Below are positions 19,729-31,608 of a stretch of 64,000 nucleotides of DNA, piece after piece. The notes under the pieces were generated by a model that was given only the letters and a program-made list of their open reading frames with translations, was not told the origin of the DNA and searched no databases. The position numbers and the translations under genes were made by a program. Within the stretch, counting starts at the first letter, position 1. The number at the start of each line of letters is the position of its first letter. The stretch comes from Chitinophaga sp. E66 (lineage in GTDB: Bacteria; Bacteroidota; Bacteroidia; Chitinophagales; Chitinophagaceae): NCBI GenBank assembly GCA_019285755.1, contig CP079103.1, positions 682,001 to 746,000 of the forward strand, in the 5' to 3' direction.

Positions 19729-22700
19729 TCAGAAATTCACGGCGATGCCGGCGGTGTAGGATCGGGTGCTGGAATAAGCGGCGCCGCGGCCGTTCCCTAC
19801 TTCTACGTCCCACAGCTTAAACTGGGAGAAGGTCAGCAGGTTCACACCCTGAACGAACAGGCTGGAGGACTTGATCCGTAACCGGTTCATCCAGGCCTGC
19901 GGCAGATTATAGCTGAACTGCAGGGTTTTGAGGCGAAGGTAGCTGCTGTTTTTAACCCACCAGGTACTGGCGGCGTAGTTCTCGTTCAGAGAGCCGGGCA
20001 TCAGGCGGGGGTAGAAGGCGTTGGGATTGGGGTTTTCTTCCGTCCAGCGGTCCTGGATGTTGCTAAAGAGGTTCCCGCGTGCCAGGCCCTGCTGGAAGGG
20101 CATGGTACCTTCACCGCTCAGCAGCACGTCTACATTCGCGGAGCCCTGGAAGAGGGCGGAAAGGGCAAAGGATTTATATCCTGCCGTGAACCCGAAACCA
20201 TACATGATCTCAGGAACGTCCCCATGGCCGATAGGTACCTGGTCGTAGGAGTCGATGACGCCGTCGCCGTTGATGTCTTTGTATTTGATGTCGCCTGCCC
20301 GTACATCTCCAGGCTGGCGGGGAGTTCTGAACGTCCTTGTCGCTTTCGAACAGGCCCAGGGCCACATATCCGAAGCGCTGGTTTACTTTCTGGCCTTTCC
20401 TTTCCAGCCAGGGGTATTTCCAGGCGGGATCATCGTTCTCGATCACCTCATTGCGGTTGAAACTGAAGTTGCCCATGAGCTGCAGGGAGAGGTCTCCAAA
20501 GCGCTCGTTATAAGTGAGCGATACATCGATGCCTTTATTGTCGATGATACCAACGTTGCCATAGGGAGCATTGATCATACCGATATAGGCGGGTAATGAG
20601 CGGCGGCGGAGGAAAATGCCGCTGCGGTATTCGCGGAAAAGGTCCACCTGAACCTGTAACGCCTCTTTCAACACGCGGACGTCGAAGCCGAGGTTGGTTT
20701 TCCGGGAAGTTTCCAGGTAACGTCTACGGCATATTCGCCTACTTCCTTACCCGTAAAACTGTTGGTGGGGTTCTTGCCGAAGTTGAATGTCCCCGTGCTG
20801 TTTACGGTGGCCAGGTAGGCGAAGCGCCGCCCGTCGATCTGGCTGTTGCCTACGATACCGTGAGAAAAGCGGATCTTGAAAAACTGCACGTAGTCCTTTA
20901 TGGGCTTGTAGAATCGCTCTTCAGACACTACCCATCCCAGGCCTGCCGAGGGGAAGAATCCGTATCTCCTGTCAGGGTAGAAGTTCTCGGAACCATTGTA
21001 GCCGAAGTTGGCCTCCAGGAAATAGCGGTTGTTGTATGCGTATGTCGCACGGCCTGCCAGGCCCTGGAACCGGTAAGGCATGGAGGTCTCAAGGTTGGAT
21101 GCGAAGGTGTTGATCTTATCGTTCTTATTATAAAGCAGCATGCCGGAGACATCGTGCTTACCGAAGCTCTGGTTGTAATTGAGGGCGTACTCGGAATAGA
21201 GGGTGCGCTCGCCGATGTTGTTTTTGCTGTAGTTGAGGAACTCCGTACCGATGGCCGTTTGTTCGTATACGATATTGCCGTCCATGTCGCGGCCAGTAGC
21301 CAGCCAGGTATCGGGTGTCTTGGTATATCGGTTACTGGTATAGTTATAGGCGTCGAAAGAAAACATACCGGTCAGCGACAATCCTTTCAGCAGAAAAGGC
21401 AGTTCCTGGGTCAGGCGGAGGTTGGAGAATATCTGGCTCCGCCATTGATTGGCATAACCTGTTTGCGTGAGGCTGGCCCAGGGGTTGCTGAGACTTCCGC
21501 TGCGGACGTCGGCTATCTTGCCATCTGGGTACCGTGTGGGGATCTGGACAGGCGTCATGAAGTACGCGTCGGCGAAGATATCGCCCGCACCGGTGTTCGG
21601 AAGGTTGATATTGTTCAGATATCCGCTGATGCCCAGCTTCACGGTGGTGGTCGGAGAAGGCTGGAGCGTGAGGTTGGAGGTGACGTTGTATCGCTTCTGG
21701 AAGATGGAGGAGTTATATTTCGACAGCTCGTCGATATTGTATAAACCCTGTTCGTCATAGAAAGCCAATCCCACGTAATACACCGCTTTCTCCGATCCGC
21801 CGCTGATATTGGCGTTGGCATTGCGCATACGTCCCTTTTTGTTGAACAGCTCCTTGAACCAGTCTACGTTCGGATAGAGATAAGGATCGCTGCCGTCGCG
21901 GGTCTTCTGGATGGCCTCATCCGAATATTGCGGCGTATTGCCGCGGGTACGCAGCGCTTCGTTAGACATTTCCATGTATGTGGCGCCGTCCGCGAAAGAA
22001 GGCAAGGTGGTAAAGTTGGTAACCCCTTCGGTATAACGGAGGTTATAGGAAGGCTTGCCGGACCGGCCGGATTTGGTGGTAATGAGAATGACGCCGTTGG
22101 CGCCCCTCACGCCGTAAACAGCTGTTGCCGCGGCGTCTTTTAATACGGAAAAGCTCTCGATGTCTTCAGGGTCCACGTTGGCGATGGCGCGGGGAACACC
22201 GTCGACCAGTGTCAGCGGCTGGCTGAGACCGGCGGTAAAAGTGGAGATGCCGCGGATATAAATATTCGCGTCGTTATAGCCCAGTTCGCCGCTGCGCTGA
22301 ACGCTTACCATGCCGGCAATCCGGCCGCCGAGCGAGTTGGTAAGGTTGGAAACGGGTTGCTTGAGGTCTTTGGGCGAAATAGTGGTCTGTGCGCCTACGA
22401 GGCTGATTTTTTCTGCTGCCCAAAACCTACGATCACTATCTCTTCCAGGGCGGAGGTAGCTTCATGTAATATGACTTCCAGCTTGTCCCGGCCTGCAACG
22501 GGTATTTCCTGTTTGCGGAAGCTGATCATGGAAAACACAAGTACGTCGTTGTCATCTACCGGAATAATGAACCGGCCGTTGGCGTCGGAACCGGTCCCGC
22601 GCTTGGTATCCTTCACGGCGATGGTGACGCCGACCATAGGTTGGCCGGTCGTATCGCGTACGATGCCGGTGATCTCGCGTTTGAACGCGGCAGGCTGGCC

Positions 22701-23048
22701 GCCCGGGAGCGCCTGCCCGCGATGCGTTACGGAAATGTCTTTCCCGCGGATGAGAAACTGGAGCTGCGTGCGCTTTTCGATCTCCGTCAGCAGCGCGGGA
22801 ACGCGGGCCTGTTTAAAATCCAGCGTTATTTTCCCTGTACTGGCATTTAAAGAACCGTTGTACAGGAAACGGTAATCAGTTTGTTTTTCAATAAGGCGGA
22901 ATACTTCCGTGACCTCGGCGTTTTTGACGCTGATGGTCACGGTCTGCCGGGCCTGCCCGTCTTCCTGTGCTGATGCCGTAGCGGCAGGCAGCCACAACAA
23001 GACCGCCAGGAGCCGGCGGAGCAGCTTCATGTGTACATTTTGATACAT
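19729..23048 (-). CDS. SusC/RagA TonB-dependent outer-membrane transporter with STN domain (frameshifted)
   Basis: About 1107 residues. After the signal peptide comes an STN domain (VTISVKNAEVTEVF, DFKQARVPALL), then a CarboxypepD_reg-like beta sandwich (ITGIVRDTTGQPMVGVTI), the TonB plug (IYIRGISTF, LVDGVPR, SVLKDAAATAVYGVRGANG) and the barrel, ending at AVNF. The STN domain is the part that contacts FecR-type anti-sigma factors, consistent with the sigma/FecR genes upstream. Frame breaks at about 22395-22410, 20690 and 20330. The start MYQN resembles that of the second SusC in this window (MYQT). Confidence 0.92.
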
Positions 23049-23078
23049 CTTCTTGTGTTTTGAACGTTTAGAGCGTGG

Positions 23079-24016
23079 TTAATTTTTGCGGATGCGGACT
23101 GTGTTGTCTTTGTATGTGTATTGAAGGTGGAAAATGAAACAAATTGCGTCGAGGCAGGATTCCAGTGATTTTACTTCCTGCCTGCCGGTGAGCTGATATT
23201 CCCCGATGCCGGGAGCGTCCAGGATGATCTTCACTCCGTACCAGCGTTCGAGGTCAGCGCATACGTCCTGCAGGGTGAGGCCGTCCAGGCTGATGATGCC
23301 ATGTTGCCAGGTGCTCATGTCTGATGGGTTGGCGTCTAGCCGGGTGAAGTTCCGGGCGCGGGCGTCATATATTGCCTGTTGTCCTTTTTCCAGGATTACA
23401 TAGCGGCCACCGGTGTCTTTCACCCTGACTTTGCCCGAAGCCACGCCAATGAAAGGCCGTGCGCCCGGGTAGGCCCTGAGGTCGAAGGAGGTGCCGAGGA
23501 CTTCAGTCTGCAGGCCGGAGCTGATTACCACGAATGGGCTTGTGGCGTCCTGGCGGACGTCGAAGAATGCCTGGCCGTCGAGATGTACGGTGCGCCGTCC
23601 ATCGCTCCCGGAGCTGTTATATCGGATGGAACTTAGGGCATTGAGGGTCACAACGGAACCGTCGGGCAGGGTGAGCTGCCTTATTTCGCCGTGGCCGGTG
23701 TAAATTGTGAGATCTGCCGGGCGGAACCAAAAGATGGAGGCGATGGTTATAAAAGCAAGTAGCAGGGCTGCCGCTGCCGCATAGGAAGCAGCCGCCGCAG
23801 TATGGGGCGGGCGGGATTGGCTTTTTGAAGGATGCGCCGCTGCAGCCCCTCGGGAAACGGCGATTCGGGAGCGCTCTCCCATTCATGGAAGGGCAACAAA
23901 TCTTCCGGCTCGCCCGTGGTAAGCGCTAAAAACCGGCGAAGCTCTTCCGTAGTGGCTTTGCCATCCCGGATTTTATCATATAGTGCCTGTACCGACACGG
24001 AAAGGTCATTATTCAT
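23079..24016 (-). CDS. FecR-type anti-sigma factor (frameshifted)
   Basis: About 312 residues. A cytoplasmic N-terminal part of some 80 residues (TTEELRRFLALTTGEPED) is followed by one membrane helix (AAAALLLAFITIASIFWF) and a periplasmic FecR domain (HGEIRQLTLPDGSVVTLNA, VLGTSFDLRAY, GVASGKVRV) with a C-terminal DUF4974 segment (LTGRQEVKSLESCLD). It would hold the sigma factor at the membrane and release it when the SusC STN domain signals. One frame break at about 23800-23870. Genes upstream and downstream fit this circuit. Confidence 0.87.
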
Positions 24017-24096
24017 GGGAATGCTGTCTCCTTTCCCTTATATACACGGTTCCGGAATCGACTACTTAGTGGTTTGCAATATTTTTTTTGCGGGTG

Positions 24097-24681
24097 TTAA
24101 TCAAGAATGGAAAGCAGAACGATAACGATGAAGCCATCTTTCAGTTCGCCGCGCAAATACTTGACGCTGCTATGGATGTGCGCCTCGACCGTGCGTATGG
24201 AAATGCCGAGCTTTTCAGCGATTTCGCGATGGGATAGGCCTTCTTCCCGGCTCATCTTAAAAACGGTGCGCTGTTTGTCGCCCAGTTTTTCCAGTGCTTG
24301 CCGGTATTGACGATACAGTTCATTATAGGTGAATTTGTGGAGGACACTGTCGGTTTCCGGCAGTTCGGTTTCCTGTTGGGACGCGGCGGCCAGTTTATGT
24401 ACGGCCTGGTTGCGCATGAAATTCAATATATGGTTCCGGGCAATGGTAAATAACAGCGCTTCAGGATTAATGGCGGCATCGAGCCGGTTGCGGTAATGCC
24501 AGAATTTGAGAAATATGTCGAGGACCAGCTCCTCGGCATCTTCATCGCTTCCGGTTTTTTTTTTACAATAACCCAGCACTTTTGGGCCCAGCACTGTGAG
24601 TAGTTCCCGAAGCACGGCTTCTTCACCCCTGTGCAATCGTCGTATCCAGTCAGGCCATTGTTGGTTCTCACTACGCTCCAT
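24097..24681 (-). CDS. ECF RNA polymerase sigma factor (FecI-like)
   Basis: Intact 194 residues. Region 2 is visible as DEDAEELVLDIFLKFW and LLFTIARNHILNFMR; region 4 as LPETDS ... QRTVFKMSREEGLSHREIAEKLGISIRTV (helix-turn-helix on LSHREIAEKLGIS). The C-terminus ends in an unusual hydrophobic stretch, GFIVIVLLSILD. It would drive the operon behind it (FecR, SusC, SusD, DUF1735, EEP). The start at 24681 follows a good Bacteroidota promoter by only 8 bases. Confidence 0.92.
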   Translation of the reverse strand: MERSENQQWPDWIRRLHRGEEAVLRELLTVLGPKVLGYCKKKTGSDEDAEELVLDIFLKFWHYRNRLDAAINPEALLFTIARNHILNFMRNQAVHKLAAASQQETELPETDSVLHKFTYNELYRQYRQALEKLGDKQRTVFKMSREEGLSHREIAEKLGISIRTVEAHIHSSVKYLRGELKDGFIVIVLLSILD

Positions 24682-24688
24682 GATAACG

Positions 24689-24716
24689 CAAAATTATACA
24701 GCCAATATTATCGCAA
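24689..24716 (-). promoter_or_regulatory. Bacteroidota-type promoter of the ECF sigma operon
   Basis: On the minus strand, TTG (24714-24716) is followed after 17 bases by TAATTTTG (24689-24696), matching TAnnTTTG. The start codon is 7 bases downstream, so the transcript would be nearly leaderless. The rest of the 292-base gap to the serine hydrolase at 24974 shows nothing further. Confidence 0.65.
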
Positions 24717-24973
24717 GGTTATTTCTAAACGGTGGAATAGCCAGTCTTTGTTCCCGGTAGATATCCTAAATGTGAAATCCTCCGGTCAATATTAGTAAAT
24801 ATAAATCAGAGTTTTTGCCGCTGAATTTGCAGGCGGTTGGCCACAGTTGGCCTTTTGGGTGATAATATTGTATCGAAAGCCGGAAAGTTAAGAAGCAACT
24901 ATTTCCAGGTCGGTACGTCTTTGAAGGGGCCGGGCACGATCCCGTTATATTCCAGATCTAAATCCACATCTCC

Positions 24974-26064
24974 ATGCGCATACCTGTCCTGTTATCCCTA
25001 TTGTTGTTTCCAGGAAGTGTCTATTCCCAATCCCTCCCACTCCGGTTCGATAGTCTCTTCCAGGCCTTTCACGAAAAAGGGCATTTTGATGGCGCCGTCC
25101 TGGTTGCCAGCAAAGGGGAGATCGTTTATCAAAAGCAATTCGGCTATGCCAACCGCCAGTTTAAAGTATCCGCTGGTCCGGATACCCGTTATCCCATCGC
25201 ATCCATCACTAAGCTTTACACGGCTATATTGATCCTTCAGTTGCAGGAGTCCGGGAAGGTGCAGCTGGACCATTACTTATCGGAGTATCTATCCGATGCA
25301 CTAAAGACTGCGGGGCAGCGGATTACTGTCCGCCATTTGCTGACGCATGCTTCGGGGCTTCCCGGTGATAAGCTGGATGATTATTATACGAAATCGGTCC
25401 CGTTGCCTGGCGCTTTCGTGCGCACCCGGATAAAGGATACGCTACACTTCACGCCCGGGAGCAAGTTTAATTATAATAATATCGACTATATCGTATTGGG
25501 CGCAATCATAGAAAAGGTAACGGGGAAGTCGTGGGCGCGGGTATTACAGGAGAACATCCTGGACCGGCTGGGCGTCGTTAATACCGGTGTTATCCGCTTG
25601 CGGAATGTGATCCTGGGACTGGCATATGGGTATCATAATTATTCTTTTGGTTCGGGAACGGCGGCGGATACGCTGTATAATGACGAGAACCCGCATTTCG
25701 AGAACTACGCTACGGCCGGCGGCATGTACGCTACGGCGGCGGATATTTTCCGGTTGGATCAGGCGTTGTATGATTCCATTTTGCTTCGGCAAGCTACTGT
25801 GGCGGAGATGTATAGCCCATCGGCGTCGCTGGGTTATTCGAAGTATGCCAGGGGCTGGTGGGATTGGGGAGTTATATTAACAAAGTCCGTTTGGCATCCT
25901 GGAAAGAAGTAACCGTTTGGGAACGGCGGGGTAGCATTAACGGATTCAATACCTGCCTGCTCCGCTGCCCGGACGGAAGGCATACCGTCATATTATTATG
26001 CAATACCGATACGGGCGACCTGGCGGAGATAGGGGATGCGGTGTTGGAACAGTTATTTCGATAA
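24974..26064 (+). CDS. Beta-lactamase-family serine hydrolase, secreted (frameshifted)
   Basis: About 363 residues with a Sec signal peptide (SLLLFPGSVYSQ). The class C-like motifs are SITK (nucleophile Ser and Lys) at about residue 77, YNN at about 156 and LLTHASGLPG. Such proteins in Bacteroidota are peptidases or esterases more often than drug-resistance enzymes. One frame break at about 25867, where TTGGGGAG should have five G bases; the tail then reads SYINKVRLASWKEVTVWERRG and ends at the TAA at 26062-26064. It lies between two sigma-controlled loci and belongs to neither by orientation alone. Confidence 0.82.
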
Positions 26065-26147
26065 AGTTCGGATTCCGGAGCATGTGTGGGGTGCAAATGA
26101 ATGCAGTTTTTGTTATTTTACCGCCCGAAATCAACCACCGGCACCGG

Positions 26148-26812
26148 ATGAGCGAGGATAATTTTCAGGATGAATATGGGATCTTGACGGGCATGGCAGC
26201 GGGCAGCAGCACCGCTTTCGCTGCGTTACACCGCCGGTATTGGAATGACATCTATTCCCTCGCGCTCTCTTTCCTTAAATCTCCCCACGCTGCAGAAGAC
26301 ATCGTACAGGAAGTGTTCGTGAAGCTCTGGCTTCGCCGGGAAACACTGCCGGAGGTGCGGGAATTCAGGCCATACGCCATGGTCATGGCCCGTAATGAGA
26401 TCATCTCCGCTATGCGGAAGGATGCCGTCAGGCAGAAGCGGCACGACCGTTTCCTCACCGAACTTGGCCCCAGCATACCGCCGGCCCCGGGGCGCCCGTT
26501 TCGGAAACGGAGCGCCTGGTCAGGGAAGCGCTGGAAGCATTACCGCAAAAACAACGCGAGATATTTGCCCTCAGCCGGGAAGAGGGATTATCGCACGACA
26601 TGATCGCGGCCCGTACGGGCCTTTCCCGCAAAACCGTTTCCAACACCATTACCATCGTACTGAACCACCTGCGCACCGTGCTCTCGAAACACGGGCTGGG
26701 GGCCTGGTTGCTGGGTGTGATCGGGTTGCTGACGGCTATTTTTAAAAAATGTGATTTTTTTCGGGTGTTCCTTCTTCTTTTCGCGTGGTATAGGAGAAGG
26801 CAGCACAAATAA
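26148..26812 (+). CDS. ECF RNA polymerase sigma factor with hydrophobic C-terminal tail (frameshifted)
   Basis: About 221 residues from the ATG at 26148. Region 2: SPHAAEDIVQEVFVKLWLRR and YAMVMARNEIISAMR. Region 4: LPQKQREIFALSREEGLSHDMIAARTGLS (in two parts of one helix-turn-helix domain). About 45 residues follow, strongly hydrophobic (GAWLLGVIGLLTAIF, FFRVFLLLFAW), long enough for one or two membrane passes. One frame break near 26490, where CCCCGG probably lacks a C. It heads the operon that runs to 37199. Confidence 0.85.
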
Positions 26813-26826
26813 ACATATTGCCCTGT

Positions 26827-27978
26827 ATGCACCAGGATTTTAACGCCTTATTGGACGGTTATCTGACCGGCACGCTTTCCGAAGCGGACGAACAACGGTT
26901 CCTCGACCTGATCGCGGACCTGGAGCACCGCGTCTTGCTGGAAGCCGCGATCGACCGGATGGCGGAAGAAGGTAGCCTGGCAGGGGAAGATGATGAGCGC
27001 CTCCGGGCCGAGCCTGCGTTTGCTGCAGGAGCGCCTGCAGCTGGAGATAAAGCCCGCGCCTAAGCTCCGCCGCATGAACTGGAAACTGGCCGCCGCCGCC
27101 GCGGTATTGCTGGCGGTTGCCGCAACGCTGTGGATCGCAATGCTCCGCCGTAACGATCATAACCAGCCGGTGGCAAAGGTGAACGATATCGAAAAGGTAC
27201 AGGGCGCAGTAACGTTGCAACTGCCGGATGGCAGGGCGCTTTCGCTGGACAGCATTGCCCCGGATCCCGCCACCGCCAGCGAGGCCCGCGGGTTCGAACG
27301 GCTGGAAGGAAAGGAGGGACAGGAATCTGCGCAAAAGTTCTATACGATCGAGACCGCCCGTGGCCGCCAGTTCAGGCTGTTGCTGGAAGACGGGACGATC
27401 GCTTACCTGAACGCCGCATCCACCATCAAATTCCCTACGTCGTTTAACGGCGCGGCCACCAGAGACGTGGAGATTTCCGGGAAGTATATTTTGAAGTCGC
27501 AAAGAACGCTGCCGCTCCTTTCCGGGTGAAGGTCAATCAGGACCTCCAGGTAGAAGTGCTCGGCACTCATTTCAATATCAAGGCCTATACGGATGAATCC
27601 GAATCCGTAACCAGTCTCCTGGAAGGCGCCGTTCGCCTCCATCATAGAGGCGGGCAGGTGGTGATGAGGCCCGGGCAGCAAGTGACCGCTACTTCCACCG
27701 GTATGCAGGTAGTCACGGGCGACGTTTCAGAATCCGTTGCCTGGAAAGACGGGCGGTTCGAGCTGTACGGAAATATCCGCAGCATCATGCGGCAGTTGCA
27801 GCGTTGGTACGACATATCGGAAGTCGAATACGCGGCAGGGATAGACAATACCATATTGGTCGCAACGGTATCCAGCAATAAGAAACTGTCTGAAGTGCTG
27901 GACATACTGGAAAAGACCGGAAGCATACATTTTGACATCGAGGGAAATAAGGTAACCGTGTTACCGGCGAATCAGTAG
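26827..27978 (+). CDS. FecR-type anti-sigma factor (frameshifted)
   Basis: About 383 residues. N-terminal anti-sigma part (LLDGYLTGTLSEADEQRFLD), one membrane helix (AAAAAVLLAVAATLWIAML), FecR domain (GAVTLQLPDGRALSLDS, LEDGTIAYLNAAS, VEVLGTHFNIKAY) and a DUF4974 C-terminus (GNIRSIMRQLQRWYDISEVE, SNKKLSEVLDILEKTG). Frame breaks near 26990 and at about 27480, where CCGGGAAG should be CCGGGGAAG. It lies 14 bases after the sigma gene and 167 bases before its SusC. Confidence 0.87.
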
Positions 27979-28145
27979 ACTAAATCGGAATCAACAACCA
28001 ATCTTTACACACACGGCTTCGGGAAATCGGCCGGCTTCCCGACCGTGACTCATCATCTATTCGTATTAACACCAGGAATTGTATCCGGGAGACCATAGTG
28101 GTCTTCACGGAAGGGCAATCGTCTGCCAACCAAAATTAAAGAAGT

Positions 28146-31100
28146 ATGTATCAGACTCCTAATCCCGGCGCGTCGCCATGGGGACGCAGGCTGCGGAATG
28201 CCTGTGCGGCGCGGTTTATGAAACTCAACCTGCTGATCATGCTGCTTGCCTGCCTGCAGGTGAGCGCTATGGGCTACTCCCAGAAAGTGACGCTCAAAAG
28301 CAAGCAGATCTCCTGAACGAAGCCATCCGCTCGTTCAAGAAACAGACAGGCCTGTATTTCGTGTACGACCTGAATCTCATTTTGCGCCAGAAGCCGCTGC
28401 AGCTGGACCTCGTGCAGGTCTCGCTGGAGGATGCGCTGTCGGTATGCCTGCAAGGCACGCCGCTGGAATATGAGATCATCGACAACACCGTTGTCATCCG
28501 TACCCGCCGTAAGGCCGCCAACCTCGCGCAAGCGGAGGGCATCGAGCTGAAAGGTAAAGTGACGGATGAGAACGGAAAGCCGCTCGAAGGCGTAACGGTA
28601 GCGGTGAAGGGAACCACCCGCGCCGCCGTTACCAACGCCCAGGGCCAGTTCGTGATCGCAGACGCACCGGCCAACGGCGTCATCGTCTTCTCCAGCATCG
28701 GCTTCGAGCGGCGCGAGATCAAGATCAACGGCAAGTCCGACTTCGGGAACATATCCCTGCTCACCGCCGTAGAGAAGATCAACGAAGTGGTGGTGACCAC
28801 GGGCCTGTTCAAGCGCCCGGTAGAAAACTTCACCGGCGTGGCTACCTCCGTCAGCGGCGACCAGATGCGCCAGGTGAATACCATGAACGTATTCGATGCC
28901 GTGAAGGTCTTCGACCCGGCCATGCGCATTCCGGACAATATGCAGTTCGGCAGCAATCCCAACCGCCTTCCCAGGTAACGCTGCGCGGTACCAATAACTT
29001 CCCGGTGCAGGGAGCGGCTAATGGCGTTCCGGCATCCGGGGCAGACTTTATGTCCGCCTACCAATCCAACCCCAGCATGCCCCTCTTTATCCTCGACGGG
29101 TTCGAGGTGAGCCTGCAAAAGATATATGACCTGGACATCAACCGCATCGAGCGGATGACGATATTGAAAGACGCGGTGGCCACCTCGGCGTATGGTTCCC
29201 GCGCGGCCAACGGCGTGATCGTGGTGGACACGAAACAGCCGCTGCCGGGGAGGCTTACCGTTAACTATACCTCCAATGTGCAGATCACCGCGCCGGACCT
29301 TACCTCTTACCGGCTGCTGGACGCGGCGGGAAAGCTGGAAGTGGAGAGGCTGTCGGGCATGTACACCTCCACCAGCTCCTTCGCCAGCCACCAGTATTTT
29401 TGGGATAAGCTCTACAGTAAGCGCAAAGCCGATATCGAACGGGGTGTGAACACCTATTGGCTGGCCAAACCATTGCAGACGGGTGTGGGCACACGGCAGT
29501 CGCTGTATGTGGAAGGCGGCGACCAGTACCTGCGCTATGGCGTGAGCTTCGCATACGGGAACAACAAAGGCGTAATGATCGGCTCCGGCCGCAAGAATTA
29601 CGAAGGGAGCATGATGCTGAGCTACCGGAAGAACGGGCTGCTCGTCAGGAATCAGCTTACGGTGAACAGTAACCGGGCAGACGAATCGCCCTACGGCGCG
29701 TTTTCCGCATATACACGCCTCAATCCTTATTGGAATCCTTACGATGCTCAGGGAAAGACGGTAAAAACCCTGGATATACTGTCTACACCCGGCAACGCAG
29801 CGCAGACCATCGTCGGCAACCCCTTATACGATGCTACGCTCGGTACCACCAATTATGCGAAGTACTTCGGGATGGTCAACAACACTATGTTGGAATGGCG
29901 CCTCCGCAACGGGTTTCGGTTTACCGGTAAGCTGGGCATCACCAGCCAGTCTGACCAATCCGATAAATTCCTGCCTGCAGACCATACCGCCTTTATTAAC
30001 ATCACTGATTTCAACTCGGTCGACTACTATACCCGCGGACAATACAACCGCAACAACAGCAGCTTCTTCGCGTTGGACGGAAGCCTATTGCTCGATTACA
30101 GCAAAGTGATCGGTAAAGGACTGTTCTACGCTACCCTCGGCGGTTCATTGGCGGAGCAACGCAGTCAGGGCGCGGGGTTCGAAGTACGGGGCTTCCCGAA
30201 CAGCAGGCTCGATGAAGTCTTCCTGGGCAATGCTTACCTGCGCGACAGCCGTCCGACAGGAAAGAACGACGTCACCCGCCGCGTATCCGCCTTCAGCAGT
30301 CTGAACTACACCTGGGACCGCCGGTATATGGCTGACTTTTCCTTTAACATGGATGGTTCCACGCAGTTTGGTGACGACAAGCGGTTTGCTCCTTTCTGGG
30401 CGTTCGGTCTGGGATGGAACCTCCATGAAGAAGCCTTTATGAGCGGCCTGAAGGGCACGGCGGTAGACAGGCTGAAGATTCGGGCAGGCATTGGCACCAC
30501 CGGCAGTCAGCAGTTCTCACCATACATGGCTACCACCACCTACCAATACACGACCGACCGCGAATACTTAGGCATGTTGGGCGCGGGGCTTATGGCCTAC
30601 GGGAATCCGCTGCTCGCCTGGCAACAAACGATGAAACGTAATATCGGCATGGACGTATCGCTCTTCAAAGAACGGGTACAATTCCGGCTCGACGGCTATA
30701 TCGAAACTACGAACGACCTGTTGCTGGATGTGAATATGCCGCCTTCTTCCGGCGTGGCTACCTATAAAGAAAACGCCGGCAAGCTGGAAAACCGGGGAAT
30801 GGAAGGGAATCTTAACGTGTTCCTCCTCCGCAAGGAACGCCAGGGCATATACTGGAGCGTGTTTGTGAATGCTATCCACAACCGTAACCGGATCAAAGAG
30901 ATCTCCAACTCGCTCAAGAAGATGAACGAGAATAACGACAAGTCCGATAATAACCTGCAAACGCGTCCGCAGTTGCGCTTCGTGGAAGGTGAATCAGTGA
31001 ATGCAATCTGGGCGGTGCGCTCCATGGGCATCGATCCGGGTAATGGAAAGGAGTTGTTTCTCGCACGTAATGGGGAGCTGACGTATGAATGGAGCGCCGC

Positions 31101-31596
31101 CGATAAAGTGATCGTAGGCGATGCATTGCCTGACGTGAGCGGGAATATTGGTTCCAACGTCAGCTGGAAAGGACTTCAGTTGGGCGTTTACATGAGTTAT
31201 GAGACCGGCGGGAAGCTGTATAACCAGACGCTGGCAGACCGCATCGAGAACGCAAACCTCCGGTACAACGTGGATGAACGTGTGCTGATGGGGCGCTGGA
31301 AGAAACCCGGAGACGCTACGTATTTCAAAGGGTTGGCCGACCTGGAAGGGCGACAGGTAACGGAGCTGACCAACGCAACTTCTCGTTTTCTTCAACGCAA
31401 CAACTTCCTCGACTTCGAAAGCATTTCGCTGACATATAATGTTCCTGACCGCTATTCAGCCAGGTTGCGGATGAAAAATACCCGTATCAGCCTACAGGCA
31501 AACAACATGTTCCGCATTGCTACGATTGAAGTGGAGCGCGGACTGGATTATCCATTTGCACGGAACTTCACCATCAACATCAACACTACTTTTTAA
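28146..31596 (+). CDS. SusC/RagA TonB-dependent outer-membrane transporter with STN domain (frameshifted)
   Basis: About 1150 residues, start ATG at 28146 (MYQT). An STN domain (LNEAIRSFKKQTGLYFVY, DLVQVSLEDALSVCLQG), a carboxypeptidase-like domain (LKGKVTDENGKPLEGVTV), the plug (VTLRGTNNFPVQG, FILDGFEV, TILKDAVATSAYGSRAANG) and the barrel to NINTTF are all visible. Frame breaks: CTCCTG for CTCCCTG at about 28310 and CCC for CCCC at about 28971. The 167-base gap before it (27979-28145) contains no recognised promoter. Confidence 0.93.
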
Positions 31597-31608
31597 AACA
31601 GTCGTACC

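Noticed and set aside
20596..21744. Plus-strand open frame of 382 codons
   Set aside because: It lies exactly antisense to the SusC gene, whose protein sequence is recognisable throughout. The plus-strand translation has no family features or signal peptide.
24974..26064. Antibiotic-resistance beta-lactamase
   Set aside because: SITK and YNN fit the wider serine-hydrolase family, but the class C KTG motif was not seen and the gene sits between nutrient-uptake loci.
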